The notes under the pieces were generated by a model. That model saw only the letters and a program-made list of their open reading frames with translations, had not been told where the DNA came from and did no database searches. From the NCBI GenBank assembly GCA_026168805.1, contig JAPFDS010000031.1:1-64000 (forward strand): a DNA stretch of 64,000 bases. Direction: 5' to 3'. The DNA is from Caryophanales bacterium. GTDB lineage: Bacteria > Bacillota > Bacilli > Bacillales > Amphibacillaceae. Made by a program: the position numbers and the translations under genes. Positions 8,587 through 18,306 of the stretch are shown piece by piece; the first letter of the stretch is position 1; each line of letters starts with the position of its first letter.

Positions 8587-10995
8587 CTACATTAAGTGGT
8601 ATGGTTGCATATCAATGAATATGCTTAAGTCTTTTTTCTGTAACTCATCTTTAAACGTATCAAACACGTTCTGGATCCCCTGCATTAAATGAGGTTCGTG
8701 ACGGAATTTAATCATACATTGATAACGATATTTGTTTTTTATACGTGTAATGGGTGATGGAGTTGGTCCTAAGATTATTGTATTTGAACTGACGTAGTTG
8801 GAGACTGTTTGGACAATTTGGTCTGTAATTTGCATACATACGGATACATTCGAATGCATGACTGTAAATAGCGCTAAATAAACATATGGAGGATACTTAA
8901 ATGTCCGTCGCATGTTCATTTCATGCTCATAAAATGCTAAGTAATTATAATCCTTTGCAAACTCAACACTATAATGTTCCGGAGTATATGTCTGAACAAT
9001 TACTTCTCCGTCCAACTCATGTCTTCCTGCACGCCCACTCACTTGTGTTAACAATTGAAATGTTTTTTCTGATGAACGGAAGTCAGGTATATGCAACATG
9101 GAATCAGCAGCTAACACTCCAACAAGCGTTACATTTGGAAAATCCAATCCCTTTGCAATCATTTGTGTTCCAAGCAATACGTCCGCTTCTTGATTCGCAA
9201 ACTGATCTAATAACTTTTCATGAGATCCTTTTCTACGGGTTGTATCAACATCCATTCGAATCACACGTATATCTGGAAATGTTTTAACTAACTCCTCTTG
9301 CACACGTTCAGTTCCCGTTCCAAAGAAACGTATGGCGTCACTTGTACATGCGGGACATGCATGAGGTACATTTGTCTCATATGTGCAGTAGTGACATTTC
9401 ATTTTATTTCTTCCTTTATGATAGGTAAGAGAAATATCACAATGCGGACATTCGCATACATGGCCACAATCTCTACACATCAAAAATGTAGAAAAACCTC
9501 TGCGATTTAATAGTAATACAATTTGCTCGCCTTTTTCGATGCGCTCCCTCATGTTGTCTTGTAAATCTGTCGAAAACATCGTTCGGTTTCCTTTATGAAG
9601 CTCAGTCCGCATATCGACAACCTTTACATGAGGCATCGGACGTTTATTTGTTCGTTCAGTTAATGTAGCTAACGTGTACACCCCTTTACTTGCTCGTGCA
9701 AACGATTCTAAAGAAGGTGTTGCACTCCCTAACACAACAGGTGCTTGGTGTGTTTTACCACGTTCAATCGCTACATCTCTAGCGTGATATCTTGGCTGAT
9801 CTTCTTGCTTATATGTTAATTCATGTTCTTCATCAATGATAATAATGCCAATGTTTTCAAACGGTGCAAAGATTGCTGAGCGTGCCCCAACAACTACTTG
9901 CACTTCTTTTCGTTGTACTTTACGCCATTCATCATACTTCTCACCCATTGATAAGGCACTATGCATAACGGCTACTTGAGAACCAAAGCGCTCTTTAAAT
10001 CGTTTAACCATTTGCGGTGTGAGTGCAATTTCTGGAACGAGGACGATTGCTTCTTTCCCTTGATTGATCACTTGTTTAATTGCCTGTAAATATATTTCTG
10101 TTTTACCACTGCCTGTAACACCATGAACTAAAACGACATCATGTTCATGATTGTCAATAGAAGAACGAATTGGAACCATTGCTTGTTCTTGTTCTGTTGT
10201 AAGTTGTAAATCTGATGTTCGTTCAAATGAGTGGTCCTCATAAGGGTCCCTCATCACTTCTCGATGTTCTTCTTGAAGAATTCCCTTATCTATTAACGTT
10301 TTAATCGTTTGTCTTGATGTATTGGTTTTATGTATAAGTACTTGTTGTTGCACGGGTTGTTCATCATTTATAAAATAATGTAAAATTTCCTTTTGACGAT
10401 GTGCGCGAGTAGATAATGCATCATTCTCTTTTTGTAACGCTTTGCCTAGTATGATTGGCGATATCCATGTTTCAAACTTTTTAGTTATATTTGATTCCAC
10501 GAGATAATTTACTTTAACTGCTTCATCTTTAATAGCATTTTGGACATGAATATATTGAATTTCTGACGCTTCTAATTCTTCAAATGAGATCACTTGTTTA
10601 TCCCCAAATACATGCTCTAAAGCAGGATAAAGTTCCTCGTCAGATAAACGAACAAGCTCTTTTTTATATGTAGACTTAAGCACTTGTGGCAACATTGCTT
10701 GAAATGCAGTGATATATAAACAGAACGTTGTTTCTGCTAGCCATTTTCCAAGATCAAGTAGCTCTTTTGTCAGTACAGGCATGAGGTCCAATACTTGTAT
10801 GATGTTGCGGACTCTTTTTACTTCTGTGTGATTGGTCAATTCCACAACAAAGCCAGTGATTTTTCTTTTGCCAAAAGGTATCACTACTCGCATACCTGGT
10901 TGAATCATCTGTTGAAATTGCTCTGGTATTTGGTAGTCAAATGTTTGGTTAATTGCAGATGAGGGTACATCGACAATTACTTTTGCAATATTCAC
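8587..10995 (-). CDS. priA: Primosomal replication restart helicase PriA
   Basis: 802-aa superfamily-2 helicase that reloads the replisome at collapsed forks. It has an N-terminal DNA-binding domain, Walker [10 protein letters not shown], a DEEH Walker B, zinc-binding pairs (CRDC, CPHC, CHYC, CPAC) and the helicase motif [14 protein letters not shown]. The start codon overlaps the coaBC stop by one base, which indicates coupled translation. Confidence 0.96.
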   Translation of the reverse strand: MNIAKVIVDVPSSAINQTFDYQIPEQFQQMIQPGMRVVIPFGKRKITGFVVELTNHTEVKRVRNIIQVLDLMPVLTKELLDLGKWLAETTFCLYITAFQAMLPQVLKSTYKKELVRLSDEELYPALEHVFGDKQVISFEELEASEIQYIHVQNAIKDEAVKVNYLVESNITKKFETWISPIILGKALQKENDALSTRAHRQKEILHYFINDEQPVQQQVLIHKTNTSRQTIKTLIDKGILQEEHREVMRDPYEDHSFERTSDLQLTTEQEQAMVPIRSSIDNHEHDVVLVHGVTGSGKTEIYLQAIKQVINQGKEAIVLVPEIALTPQMVKRFKERFGSQVAVMHSALSMGEKYDEWRKVQRKEVQVVVGARSAIFAPFENIGIIIIDEEHELTYKQEDQPRYHARDVAIERGKTHQAPVVLGSATPSLESFARASKGVYTLATLTERTNKRPMPHVKVVDMRTELHKGNRTMFSTDLQDNMRERIEKGEQIVLLLNRRGFSTFLMCRDCGHVCECPHCDISLTYHKGRNKMKCHYCTYETNVPHACPACTSDAIRFFGTGTERVQEELVKTFPDIRVIRMDVDTTRRKGSHEKLLDQFANQEADVLLGTQMIAKGLDFPNVTLVGVLAADSMLHIPDFRSSEKTFQLLTQVSGRAGRHELDGEVIVQTYTPEHYSVEFAKDYNYLAFYEHEMNMRRTFKYPPYVYLALFTVMHSNVSVCMQITDQIVQTVSNYVSSNTIILGPTPSPITRIKNKYRYQCMIKFRHEPHLMQGIQNVFDTFKDELQKKDLSIFIDMQPYHLM

Positions 10996-12206
10996 TACTT
11001 GTCATCCTTTTTAGTTAAATCGGTTGCAATTTGCTTTAAAATAGAGTTCGCTATCCCCTCTTTGGAATCAAGACCAAACGGGATTTTTTGATGATCTTTT
11101 GTGATATATGTCACGATATTTGTATCCCCTCCAAAACCTGCACCTTCTTCGCTCACATCGTTCACAACAATTGCGTCTAAATGTTTACGTTTGATTTTAT
11201 CAATTCCGTGTGTAATCGGATCGGTCGTTTCGGCGGCAAACCCTACAAGAAATTGGTTCGTCTTTTGTTCACCTAACGTTTGTAAAATATCGATGGTTCT
11301 TTCGAATTCAATAGACAAGTCGCTAGAGTTCTTTTTCATCTTTTCCGTATGGGCTACTTTTGGTCGATAATCGGCGACCGCTGCCGCTTTAATAACAATG
11401 TCGGCTGTTGAAAAACGCTCATGTATTGCCTCATACATTTCCTGAGCAGACGTAACGTCTATTCGTTCAATGGAGTTGTTTTGTAACCGCTGATTCACTG
11501 GTCCGGCAACAAGCGTAACGTCTGCGCCTAATTCTGCTGCTTTCTCAGCGAGTGCAAAACCCATTTTTCCTGTTGAATGATTCGTAAAATAACGAACTGG
11601 ATCAACTGATTCGATCGTCGGTCCAGCTGAAATAAGAATTCGTTTATGGTTCAAAAGCTGTTTTTGGTTTATTTGATTTTCGATCACTTGAATGATTGTT
11701 TGAGGTTCTTCTAAGCGACCCTTCCCTACATATCCACACGCTAAATAACCTGCTCCAGGTTCGATAAATTTATAGCCCCATTCGGTCAATTGAAGCATGT
11801 TTTTAATGACGGCTGGGTGGTCATACATATGCACATTCATTGCGGGTGCAATATATATAGGCGCCTTCGTTGCTAGTAATGTGGTAGGAAGCATTGTATC
11901 TGCTAAACCATTTGCAAGCACACCAATGATATGTGCTGTTGCTGGTGCAATGACACAAAGATCTGCCCAGTCAGCAAGGTCGATATGGGCAATTTTTTCG
12001 GGGTCTTTTTCGTCAAAAGTATCCGTATACACAGGATTCTGAGACAAGGCTTGAAATGTTAGTGGAGAAACAAACTTTGTTGCACTTTCAGTCATCAACA
12101 CTTTCACATGAGCACCGCGTTGGGTTAACTTACTTACAAGGTCACATGCTTTGTAAACAGCAATACCACCCGACACACATACGAGGATGTTTTTATCTTG
12201 TACCAT
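10995..12206 (-). CDS. coaBC: Bifunctional phosphopantothenoylcysteine decarboxylase/phosphopantothenate-cysteine ligase
   Basis: 403-aa coenzyme A biosynthesis enzyme. The N-terminal flavoprotein CoaC domain carries APAMNVHMY and the substrate flap ACGYVGKGRLEEP. The C-terminal CoaB ligase domain begins ISAGPTIESVDPVRYFTN and contains the lysine-rich KIKRKH. I chose the ATG at 12206 (MVQDKNILVCVSGG) because AAAGGAG stands 8 nt upstream; an in-frame extension of 18 codons lacks a ribosome binding site. Confidence 0.95.
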   Translation of the reverse strand: MVQDKNILVCVSGGIAVYKACDLVSKLTQRGAHVKVLMTESATKFVSPLTFQALSQNPVYTDTFDEKDPEKIAHIDLADWADLCVIAPATAHIIGVLANGLADTMLPTTLLATKAPIYIAPAMNVHMYDHPAVIKNMLQLTEWGYKFIEPGAGYLACGYVGKGRLEEPQTIIQVIENQINQKQLLNHKRILISAGPTIESVDPVRYFTNHSTGKMGFALAEKAAELGADVTLVAGPVNQRLQNNSIERIDVTSAQEMYEAIHERFSTADIVIKAAAVADYRPKVAHTEKMKKNSSDLSIEFERTIDILQTLGEQKTNQFLVGFAAETTDPITHGIDKIKRKHLDAIVVNDVSEEGAGFGGDTNIVTYITKDHQKIPFGLDSKEGIANSILKQIATDLTKKDDK

Positions 12207-12271
12207 CAAAATAACTCCTTTGTGAATTTCATTTTCAATGATTCGAAGAGTGATGTACATCTAGGAATGAA

Positions 12272-12301
12272 CTGCCAACGGTTTTGTTTAACCGGTGGCA
12301 G
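12272..12301 (-). terminator. Stable hairpin between rpoZ and coaBC (terminator-like, no T-tract)
   Basis: A 12-bp stem with one mismatch (CTGCCACCGGTT on the minus strand) and a 6-nt loop lies in the rpoZ-coaBC gap. It is not followed by a convincing T run, so it may instead be an mRNA processing or stability element. Confidence 0.35.
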
Positions 12302-12314
12302 CACTCCCCCTTGA

Positions 12315-12509
12315 TTAATCTTTTTTTACATGTAATTTACCAGCTTGAATTTCTTCTAAAGCTATGCCTACAAACTTATTAGATTTTGGGTTCTCAATAA
12401 GTGGTTGTCCCTCTTCTAATAACTCGCGCGCTCTTGTTGCAGAAATGGATACAAGCGTGTACTTGGATGGAATTTTTTTTTGTAAAGAATCAATGGATGG
12501 TTCTAACAT
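12315..12509 (-). CDS. rpoZ: RNA polymerase omega subunit
   Basis: 64-aa omega subunit that helps assemble the beta-prime subunit. The characteristic [20 protein letters not shown] (15-34) and [11 protein letters not shown] near the C-terminus are present. A GGAGG site precedes the ATG. It starts 1 nt after gmk, the universal Firmicute arrangement. Confidence 0.95.
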   Translation of the reverse strand: MLEPSIDSLQKKIPSKYTLVSISATRARELLEEGQPLIENPKSNKFVGIALEEIQAGKLHVKKD

Positions 12510-12510
12510 A

Positions 12511-13122
12511 TTATTCTACCTCCAGTAATTGTTTATATTGTTTTGCAACACGTTCTCTTTTACAGTGTTCACTTTGGATGATTGATTTAATCTTGTCCAC
12601 CGCATGATGTACATTATCATTGACGACAACATAATCATACTCTTCCATCATTTCTATTTCTTTTCTTGCTTCACTCAAACGATCTAACACAAGTTGTTCT
12701 GACTCTGTACCACGTCTTAAGATACGTGTTTTAAGATCTTCTAAACTTGGTGGCAATAAAAAGATAAAAATACCTTTTTCATAGTTTTGCTTTACTTGCA
12801 GTGCACCTTGAACTTCTATTTCCAAAAAGACATCATGTCCTAATGATAACATATTTTCAACATATTCTTTAGGTGTACCATAGTAATTATTAACATATTG
12901 AGCGTGTTCAATAAAAGCATCCTTTTTTATGAGGTCTTTAAAATGCTCTCTTGAACGATAAAAGTAATCAATACCATCTTTTTCACCAATTCTCGGTTCT
13001 CTTGTTGTCATAGATATAGAATACTTGAGATTGGGATCTTGGTTAAATAACTGTTTACGTACAGTTCCTTTTCCTACTCCTGATGGCCCAGAAAGAATAA
13101 ATAGAATACCTTGTTCTTTCAC
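12511..13122 (-). CDS. gmk: Guanylate kinase
   Basis: 203-aa enzyme phosphorylating GMP to GDP. The P-loop [11 protein letters not shown] is at residues 11-21, and the GMP-binding [15 protein letters not shown] and the YVVVNDN segment are intact. The start is GTG at 13122, with GGAGGGAACG upstream. It is in an operon with remA and rpoZ. Confidence 0.95.
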   Translation of the reverse strand: MKEQGILFILSGPSGVGKGTVRKQLFNQDPNLKYSISMTTREPRIGEKDGIDYFYRSREHFKDLIKKDAFIEHAQYVNNYYGTPKEYVENMLSLGHDVFLEIEVQGALQVKQNYEKGIFIFLLPPSLEDLKTRILRRGTESEQLVLDRLSEARKEIEMMEEYDYVVVNDNVHHAVDKIKSIIQSEHCKRERVAKQYKQLLEVE

Positions 13123-13137
13123 ACCGTTCCCTCCTAC

Positions 13138-13398
13138 CTACTCTTCAGCTAATTCATCATGACTAACGACACGTTGTCCAACCGTTTCTGGTTGTACAGC
13201 TGATAATACAACATGATCACTATCAGTTATAATCACTGCACGTGTACGTCTTCCATATGTTGCATCAACTAACTTATTATTGTCTCTAGCTACTGTAACA
13301 ATTCGTTTGATTGGAGCTGACTCAGGTGAAACGATTGAAATAACTCGGCTAGCAGAAACAACATTTCCAAAACCTATGTTTATAAGTTGTAATCCCAT
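13138..13398 (-). CDS. remA: Extracellular matrix regulator RemA (YlzA, DUF370)
   Basis: 86-aa DNA-binding protein. In B. subtilis RemA activates matrix and osmoprotection genes and forms ring-like oligomers. The core [27 protein letters not shown] and LSAVQPETV is near-identical to the family. The start at 13398 ([11 protein letters not shown]) is chosen because AAGGGGG lies about 8 nt upstream; an upstream in-frame ATG would add 18 residues unknown in homologues. The yicC-like yloC gene that usually precedes remA is absent. Confidence 0.93.
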   Translation of the reverse strand: MGLQLINIGFGNVVSASRVISIVSPESAPIKRIVTVARDNNKLVDATYGRRTRAVIITDSDHVVLSAVQPETVGQRVVSHDELAEE

Positions 13399-13739
13399 TC
13401 GAACATCCCCCTTACTCGAACTGTGAAGCACGTAATGAAGTAACCCATGCAAAAAGCGAGAAACATTTAAAGTATTTTTCTTGCCTTTTACCTAATGATA
13501 ACACGTATGATGGATTCATTATTATTCCCAAGTATCTCGGCAACTTTTATGAAACGAACGTGTTTATCTTTATATTACTCCACTTTTTACAATTATACAC
13601 ATGTTTCCATAACTTATCTATCATATTACAAAAATGCCGAATAAGAAAGCATTTGCTATCAAAGCACAACAAACAAAACAATCACGTCTCTACAATAGAA
13701 AAATGTATTGTAAAGACGTGACAATTCTGTGAGTGTTAT
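13399..13739. other. 341-nt intergenic region between remA and the Ca2+-ATPase gene
   Basis: It holds the ATPase terminator (13683-13720) at its left end. A TATAAT hexamer on the minus strand at 13592-13597 could be the -10 of the remA-gmk-rpoZ operon promoter, but no good -35 goes with it. No open reading frame with homology is visible, so yloC has not left an obvious remnant. Confidence 0.5.
13672..13722 (-). terminator. Terminator of the Ca2+-ATPase gene (yloB)
   Basis: A 15-bp imperfect stem (CACGTCTTTACAATA on the minus strand) with an 8-nt loop is followed by a T-rich ATTGTTTTG. It is 20 nt past the stop codon. Confidence 0.6.
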
Positions 13740-16388
13740 TTATTTTTTCGAAACTCCAAAAAACACAGTCGGAATGATACTAAGAGCCGTGATAAACATC
13801 CATTCAAACCAATTGAGTGGCACTGTGTGAAAGATCACTTGTAAGAACGGAGAGTATATAACGACAACTAGTAACAAAAACGATATAATTACTGCACCTA
13901 TTAAATAAAAGTTTCCAAATGGATTTCTTGAAAAAATCGATTTTTCAGAGCGGCAATCAAACACATGGATTAATTGGGTCATCACTAGAGTTGAAAACGC
14001 ATGTGTTCTACTTACATCCAAATCTCCATTGGTGAAATGATATGCTGTCATAAATGCGATTAATGAAACAGCTCCAATGAGAATTCCTCTACTAATAATT
14101 TTAAAACCAAGTCCATGAGCAAAAATCCCTTCATTTGCATCACGGGGCTTTTTGGACATCACGTTTTTTTCAGGTTTGTCCAATCCGAGAGCCATTGCAG
14201 GTAAACCATCTGTTACTAAGTTTACCCATAAAATTTGAACGGGTATGAGTGGCAATGGATATCCTAGTAAGATGGCAAATAACATGACTAATATTTCACC
14301 CACATTTGATGCAAGTAAGTATCGGATAAATTTACGAATGTTTTCATAAATGTTTCTCCCTTCACGAATAGCATCTTTGATCGTCGTGAAGTTATCGTCC
14401 ATTAAGATGAGTGACGAAGCTTCTCTTGTTACATCTGTTCCTGTTCGTCCCATACTGATACCGATATCACTCGCTTTAATTGCCGGTGCATCATTAATTC
14501 CGTCTCCAGTCATCGCAACAATGTGTCCTTTTGCTTGAAATGCCTCAACAATTCGTAGTTTATGGGCAGGCGATACACGAGCGAATACGGCAATTTCTTC
14601 GATTTGATCTGTCAGCTCTACTTGACTCATTTGTTCAATGTCACGGCCCTCCATGACTCTCGATTGCTCGTCTAATAAACCGATGTCCTCTGAAATTGCT
14701 GTCGCTGTACTCACGTGATCTCCCGTAATCATGACTGTTTTTATACCTGCCTTTTTACACTGTTCAATTGCAGGAGCTACTTCTTCTCGAGGTGGATCAA
14801 TCATTCCGACAAGACCTACGAAGGTCAAATCTTGTTCAATCATTGGGTCATCAAGTAAGACGTCTTTATGCAAAGGTTTTACACAAATAGCTAAGGTCCT
14901 TAGCGCTTGTTTCGCCATTTTTTCAACTTCATTATGGAGACCTGCTTCATCTGTCAACTTGCTAGACAATGAATCCTTCAACTGGAAAGTTGACCGCGGA
15001 ATTAATATTTCAGGCGCTCCTTTCGTAATGAGAAATCGACGTTTATGCGCATCTTCTACAATTAGAGTCATTCTTCTCCTGGTAGATTCAAAGGGATATT
15101 CTTTAATAATGCGATATTGCTTTCCTTCCGCTTCCGTTAGACCTAGTTTTCGAGCTGCAATGAGCAATGCTCCATCCGTGGGATCGCCATCTATAATATA
15201 CTTTCCTTGATGAACGCCTAAAGACGCATCATTACAAATCATTGCATATAAAAGTAAGTTTTCTAAAGAAGGAAATGTTCGGTCAATGATTTGATGATCA
15301 CTATAGAAACTTCCTTCTGAATCATTCCCTGCTCCAGTCACATCGATGATTTTCCCATTGACATATAATTGTTGTACTGTCATCATATTTTGTGTAATTG
15401 TACCAGTCTTATCAGAGCAAATAACTGAAGCACAACCTAATGTTTCCACAGCAGATAATTTTCGGATCACTGCTTTTTTTCGAATCATTCTTTGTACACC
15501 TAACGATAAAGCAACCGTAACAATGGCTGGTAGTCCTTCTGGGATGGCCGCTACAGCGAGTGAGACACCTGCTAAAAACATCTCATACGTGGGATTCCCT
15601 TGAACAATCCCAATACCAACAACAAGAGCAGTTAATAAGAGTACCGCAACAATGAGTACTTTCCCTAGTTCACCTAGTCGACGTTCTAGTGGTGTTGCTA
15701 TCTTTTTAGTATGTGTCATTAATGAAGCGATTTGTCCCATCATCGTATCCATTCCAACCGCTACAACAATGGCTTCTCCGGACCCTCTTGTGACCAGTGT
15801 TCCTTTGAATGCCATATTTGCCTGTTCTTGTGGCTCTATATGGTCTCCTTGAATGGCGGTAGCATGTTTCGTGACTGGTATAGACTCACCTGTAATTGCT
15901 GACTCTTCTGTTTCAATTCCTTTCGTTTGAATTAAACGTACATCAGCAGGTACGCGATCTCCTGATTGCAAACGGATAATATCTCCTGCAACTATTTCAG
16001 TTGCATCGACCTTTATCCATTTAGACTCCCTTAAAACAGAGGCTTTCGGAGCAGCTAGTTGTTTTAACTTTTCTAGGGATGATTCTGCCTTCTGTTCTTG
16101 AAAAAATCCAATACATCCATTCAAAATAACAATGATCATGATAGCTGTAGCGTCAATCATTTCTCCTAATAAGCCAGCAACAAGGGCTGCAGCAAATAAA
16201 ATAAGTACCATTACATCTTGAAATTGAACCATAAACAAGTATATACGTGAAACCTTTTTTTCTTCTTCAATTTGATTTTGACCAAATTGTTTTTGGCGTG
16301 TTTTTACTTGTTTGTGCAATAGCCCATTCTTCGTATTCACATGAAGTGTGTTTTCAATTTGTTCAATATCGTACTGATACCAATTCAT
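13740..16388 (-). CDS. yloB: P-type Ca2+-transporting ATPase (PMCA/SERCA type, YloB)
   Basis: 882-aa cation pump, predicted to export Ca2+ across the membrane; B. subtilis YloB is a sporulation-linked Ca2+-ATPase of similar length. It has an N-terminal cation-ATPase domain, paired membrane helices, the phosphorylation motif DKTGTIT, the hinge TGDGINDAPAIKASD and C-terminal helices with ILWVNLVTDGLPA. The start is set at 16388 (MNWYQYD) because AGGTGGGGGA lies directly upstream; a GTG five codons earlier falls inside that site. Confidence 0.93.
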   Translation of the reverse strand: MNWYQYDIEQIENTLHVNTKNGLLHKQVKTRQKQFGQNQIEEEKKVSRIYLFMVQFQDVMVLILFAAALVAGLLGEMIDATAIMIIVILNGCIGFFQEQKAESSLEKLKQLAAPKASVLRESKWIKVDATEIVAGDIIRLQSGDRVPADVRLIQTKGIETEESAITGESIPVTKHATAIQGDHIEPQEQANMAFKGTLVTRGSGEAIVVAVGMDTMMGQIASLMTHTKKIATPLERRLGELGKVLIVAVLLLTALVVGIGIVQGNPTYEMFLAGVSLAVAAIPEGLPAIVTVALSLGVQRMIRKKAVIRKLSAVETLGCASVICSDKTGTITQNMMTVQQLYVNGKIIDVTGAGNDSEGSFYSDHQIIDRTFPSLENLLLYAMICNDASLGVHQGKYIIDGDPTDGALLIAARKLGLTEAEGKQYRIIKEYPFESTRRRMTLIVEDAHKRRFLITKGAPEILIPRSTFQLKDSLSSKLTDEAGLHNEVEKMAKQALRTLAICVKPLHKDVLLDDPMIEQDLTFVGLVGMIDPPREEVAPAIEQCKKAGIKTVMITGDHVSTATAISEDIGLLDEQSRVMEGRDIEQMSQVELTDQIEEIAVFARVSPAHKLRIVEAFQAKGHIVAMTGDGINDAPAIKASDIGISMGRTGTDVTREASSLILMDDNFTTIKDAIREGRNIYENIRKFIRYLLASNVGEILVMLFAILLGYPLPLIPVQILWVNLVTDGLPAMALGLDKPEKNVMSKKPRDANEGIFAHGLGFKIISRGILIGAVSLIAFMTAYHFTNGDLDVSRTHAFSTLVMTQLIHVFDCRSEKSIFSRNPFGNFYLIGAVIISFLLLVVVIYSPFLQVIFHTVPLNWFEWMFITALSIIPTVFFGVSKK

Positions 16389-16479
16389 CTTTATATCCCC
16401 CACCTGTATACAGCTTGTCTATTTAAATTTTGTAGACGAGTTCTCTGTATCGATATATATGCAGGTTGACCCAAAAAGA

Positions 16480-16488
16480 TGCTATAAT
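16480..16488 (+). promoter_or_regulatory. Extended -10 promoter for rqcH
   Basis: TGCTATAAT is a perfect extended -10 element 18 nt upstream of the rqcH ATG, leaving a very short leader with a GAGGTG ribosome binding site. A TTGACC at 16466 is too close (11 nt) to be its -35. Confidence 0.6.
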
Positions 16489-16506
16489 ATATTTTGAGGT
16501 GATTGT

Positions 16507-18219
16507 ATGGCATTTGACGGAATCGTAACAAAAGCAATTACAGAAGAATTAAGCGACCAGTTAATCAATGGGCGCATTACAAAAATTCACCAACCAACAG
16601 ACACTGAACTGATACTAACGGTTCGTAATAACCGTACAAACTTTTCTCTATTATTTTCAACCCATCCATCCTATGCAAGATTTCATATCACGACAGAAAC
16701 ATTTCAAAACCCTTCTGAGCCACCAATGTTTTGTATGCATATGCGAAAACATTTGCAAGGTGGGGTCATTGAAGCAATTAAACAAGAATCACTCGAACGA
16801 ATTATTACATTTCATATTCAATCAAGAAATGAATTTGGTGATCGAACTACGCTTTATTTAGTGATGGAGCTCATGGGGAGACATAGTAATGTACTTCTTT
16901 TAAATGAAACAAAAGATACAATCATAGATTGTATGAAACATATTCCTAGTTTTCAAAATAGACATCGAACAATTTTACCTGGACATGCGTACATTTTTCC
17001 TCCAGATCAAAATAAATTACATCCTTTAAAAATTGATGCAGAAAGCTTCATCCGAACGATTGATTTTAATGCGGGTAAACTGGACCGTCAAATCGTGCAA
17101 TCGTTAGAAGGTTTTTCCCCTCTTCTTGCAACTGAATTAGTCAATCGTGCACATTTAGGGAATGTGGATGCTTATAAGCAAGCATTCGAAGAAATCCAAC
17201 ATGAAATTAAAGATGGACATTATGTACCGGCCATTTATGAAAATAAACGCGAAGACTTTCATGTCATTCAGTTAAAGAACTTTAAAGGGGAACAACAAAA
17301 ATTTACTCATGCAAATGAGTTAATTGATGCATTTTTCACTGGAAAAGCTGAAAGAGATCGTGTCAAACAACGTGCTCATGATATAGAACGACTCATTCGA
17401 AATGAATTGAAAAAGAATCAACGGAAAAAAGTAATTCATGAAAGAACGTTAAAAAGGTCTAAAAAAGCGGCGTCCTATCAAAAGCAAGGCGAACTTTTAA
17501 CAGCACATTTACATCTTGTGAACATGGGGGATGCATCAATCGTCGTAACAGATTATTATGATCCAGAACAAGGTGAAATCACAATTCCACTTGCGACAGA
17601 TCAAACACCAAGTGAAAATGCTCAAGCGTTGTTTAAAAGATATCGAAAATTAGAACGTTCAAAAACGAATGCAGCTAAAGAACTTCGTAAAACTAAAGCA
17701 GAAATCGTCTATTTAGAAGATCTTTTACATACGATCTCCATCGCAAGGGAAGAAGATATAGAGGAAATTCGCGACGAACTTCGTGAAGGTGGGTATATTC
17801 GTAAACAATCCCATCGAAAACGTAAAAAGAAACAAAAGCCTCGTCCTGAACAGTTCATGTCTTCGGACGGAACAATGATTTACGTAGGTAAGAACAACAA
17901 ACAAAATGACTACGTTACCCAAACGTTAGCGCAACGGAATGATACGTGGCTTCACACGAAAGATATACCTGGTTCACATGTTGTGATCCGGTCTAATGAT
18001 CCATCTGAAGAAACCATTCATGAAGCCGCTATTCTTGCTGCATATTTTAGTCGCGCCCAACAATCTGAGTCCGTTCCTGTCGATTTTACAAAAGTACGTC
18101 ACGTTCGGAAGCCAAACGGTGCAAAGCCGGGTTTTGTTATTTATGAACAAGAGCAAACGCTTTTTGTTACACCTGATCTTGCACTTGTACAAAAGCTAAA
18201 ACATGTAAACAAGCATTAA
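16507..18219 (+). CDS. rqcH: Ribosome quality control protein RqcH (Rqc2/NEMF family)
   Basis: 570-aa NFACT-family protein. RqcH binds stalled 50S-peptidyl-tRNA complexes and recruits tRNA-Ala to add a C-terminal alanine tail (degron). Domains: NFACT-N (about 1-180), HhH region, long coiled coils (about 290-430) and the C-terminal NFACT-R domain (from about 445, motif WLHTKDIPGSHVVIR). The catalytic DR motif of B. subtilis RqcH (Asp97-Arg98) here reads Glu97-Arg98 in register, a conservative but notable change. Older annotation calls it a fibronectin-binding protein. It is transcribed alone, divergently from yloB. Confidence 0.94.
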   Translation: MAFDGIVTKAITEELSDQLINGRITKIHQPTDTELILTVRNNRTNFSLLFSTHPSYARFHITTETFQNPSEPPMFCMHMRKHLQGGVIEAIKQESLERIITFHIQSRNEFGDRTTLYLVMELMGRHSNVLLLNETKDTIIDCMKHIPSFQNRHRTILPGHAYIFPPDQNKLHPLKIDAESFIRTIDFNAGKLDRQIVQSLEGFSPLLATELVNRAHLGNVDAYKQAFEEIQHEIKDGHYVPAIYENKREDFHVIQLKNFKGEQQKFTHANELIDAFFTGKAERDRVKQRAHDIERLIRNELKKNQRKKVIHERTLKRSKKAASYQKQGELLTAHLHLVNMGDASIVVTDYYDPEQGEITIPLATDQTPSENAQALFKRYRKLERSKTNAAKELRKTKAEIVYLEDLLHTISIAREEDIEEIRDELREGGYIRKQSHRKRKKKQKPRPEQFMSSDGTMIYVGKNNKQNDYVTQTLAQRNDTWLHTKDIPGSHVVIRSNDPSEETIHEAAILAAYFSRAQQSESVPVDFTKVRHVRKPNGAKPGFVIYEQEQTLFVTPDLALVQKLKHVNKH

Positions 18220-18249
18220 TCGGATCGTGAATTTCATCATTCAAAAACG

Positions 18250-18300
18250 TTATCCCTTCATGATGTAGTTGCCATTTATAACTATATCGTGAAGGGATAA
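18250..18300. terminator. Bidirectional terminator between rqcH and the LysR gene
   Basis: A 21-bp stem with two mismatches (TTATCCCTTCA...) lies between two convergent genes, with AT-rich flanks on both sides. It probably serves both. Confidence 0.75.
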
Positions 18301-18306
18301 TTTATG

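Noticed and set aside
8901..9510. Open frames on the plus strand opposite priA
   Set aside because: They are in antisense register to the conserved PriA coding sequence and show no independent support.
16466..16488. TTGACC as the -35 of the rqcH promoter
   Set aside because: The spacer to TATAAT would be only 11 nt; the extended -10 alone explains the promoter better.
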